In this document: in pieces, positions 59,274 to 59,924 of the stretch
Position numbering within the stretch: the stretch's first letter is position 1
How the letters are laid out: the number at the start of each line of letters is the position of its first letter
Source: Scedosporium boydii
Taxonomy: Eukaryota > Ascomycota > Sordariomycetes > Microascales > Microascaceae
Assembly: GCA_002221725.1 (NCBI GenBank)
Contig: NJFT01000240.1
Span: 1-59,924, forward strand
Length of the DNA: 59,924 bases
Direction of reading: 5' to 3'
The notes under the pieces: model-generated
The model's database searches: none
Seen by the model: the letters and a program-made list of their open reading frames with translations, nothing else
Told to the model about the DNA's origin: nothing
Translations under genes and position numbers: made by a program

Positions 59274-59924
59274 CCAGTGACCTCAGCTTGGGGAGCTCAT
59301 GGGGAGTACTTCGTCTCTCAGCGCAGGCGGAAAGGAGGATAAACACGTGATCAACATCCAGAAACCCAATTGATGTAGGATGTACCTGGGAACACAGGTA
59401 GACAAGATGTATCGCAAAGCATTTTAGCCACTCACTTGCGCGTGGCCTCGTGGGTAAAGATACGCGTTTATTACCCCGTTCCTCGAAGACAGAGTTAGAA
59501 CGCAAGTAAACTACGAAATCCAGGGGGTTTCGTCATTTCTGGACAATCAAGGAATGAGTCTCATGTCCAAGTTGACCTTGACGACTGCACATGATGACAA
59601 CTTGGCTATGTCATTTGATCGCATTTACGTTCAGGGACGTGTACCGCGCGTAGAACGTTGCATGCAACGTCCAAGTACGAAGTAAACTGCTTCGTATGCA
59701 CAAGCGCACCGTGGTTACGAGTCGAGAAGGTGGCAGAGCGATCGTGCGTGCGGATGCAAAGCAGATCGGTTCCTGTTGTCAACGTGGAGTACAAAGGTAA
59801 GTCCCCACCCACCCATTTCGGCCACCCCCCCATTTCGGCCACCCAATTCGAGTTCTTTTTGTCCCAAACCACCACTTCCATCGACATCGGCCACATACAA
59901 AACACACCAAATAACTGTCTTTTT
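59274..59924. other. Right edge, 651 bp upstream of the phosphotransferase gene
   Basis: Promoter side of the phosphotransferase gene. It holds a further TACGAAGTA at 59676-59684 and a two-copy tandem at 59812-59844. No gene seen before the window ends. Confidence 0.5.
59812..59844 (+). repeat. Two-copy tandem CCCATTTCGGCCACCC
   Basis: Two exact 16-base copies lie head to tail with one C between them (59812-59827 and 59829-59844). Confidence 0.85.

Noticed and set aside
59655..59670. Perfect 16-bp palindrome ACGTTGCATGCAACGT
   Set aside because: About one such palindrome is expected by chance in 60 kb, so it is not notable despite lying next to a TACGAAGTA copy.

Overview
The window is nuclear DNA from a filamentous ascomycete (Pezizomycotina). 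The protein genes are housekeeping fungal genes with short GT-AG introns (about 60-195 nt, several with a visible CTAAC-type branch site), and one tRNA gene is intron-free. The species cannot be named from the sequence. I rebuilt eleven protein genes and one tRNA; exon borders below were set by reading splice sites and keeping phase and family similarity.

Layout. 1-16239 is a 16-kb stretch with no gene I can support. It carries a striking excess of the 9-mer TACTTCGTA/TACGAAGTA (15 exact copies) and a 31-nt poly-A run. 16240-18068 (+) is an Azf1-type four-finger C2H2 transcription factor. 21961-22615 (-) is the ubiquitin-like sulfur carrier Urm1, divergent from 23121-24370 (+), the U2 snRNP protein Hsh49/SF3B4. 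25103-27753 (-) is the nuclear cap-binding subunit CBP80 and 29212-30809 (-) is glycogen synthase kinase 3. 30810-40054 is a second gene desert of 9.2 kb. 40055-40125 (+) is tRNA-Gly(CCC), followed by the tail-anchored protein targeting factor Get4 (40549-41628, +) and, tail to tail, a small uncharacterised three-exon protein gene (41771-42403, -). Mitochondrial leucyl-tRNA synthetase (43002-45990, -) and a Met12-type methylenetetrahydrofolate reductase (47770-49770, +) are divergent. A fungal Myb/SANT-like protein with an internal duplication (51522-52674, -) and a PQ-loop membrane protein of the Any1/SLC66A2 type (54852-55942, -) follow. The right edge holds an APH-family phosphotransferase gene (57674-59273, -) that carries a one-base frameshift.

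The genes do not form one pathway and nothing looks like a secondary-metabolite cluster. The core block 16-56 kb serves RNA processing (Hsh49, CBP80), tRNA charging and modification (LeuRS, Urm1, tRNA-Gly), protein targeting (Get4), signalling (GSK3), one-carbon metabolism (MTHFR) and lipid or membrane homeostasis (Any1). It is flanked by gene-poor DNA with accessory character. The most unusual signal is the dispersed TAC-TTC-GTA motif, about a hundred times over random expectation in the left desert and absent from every coding exon.
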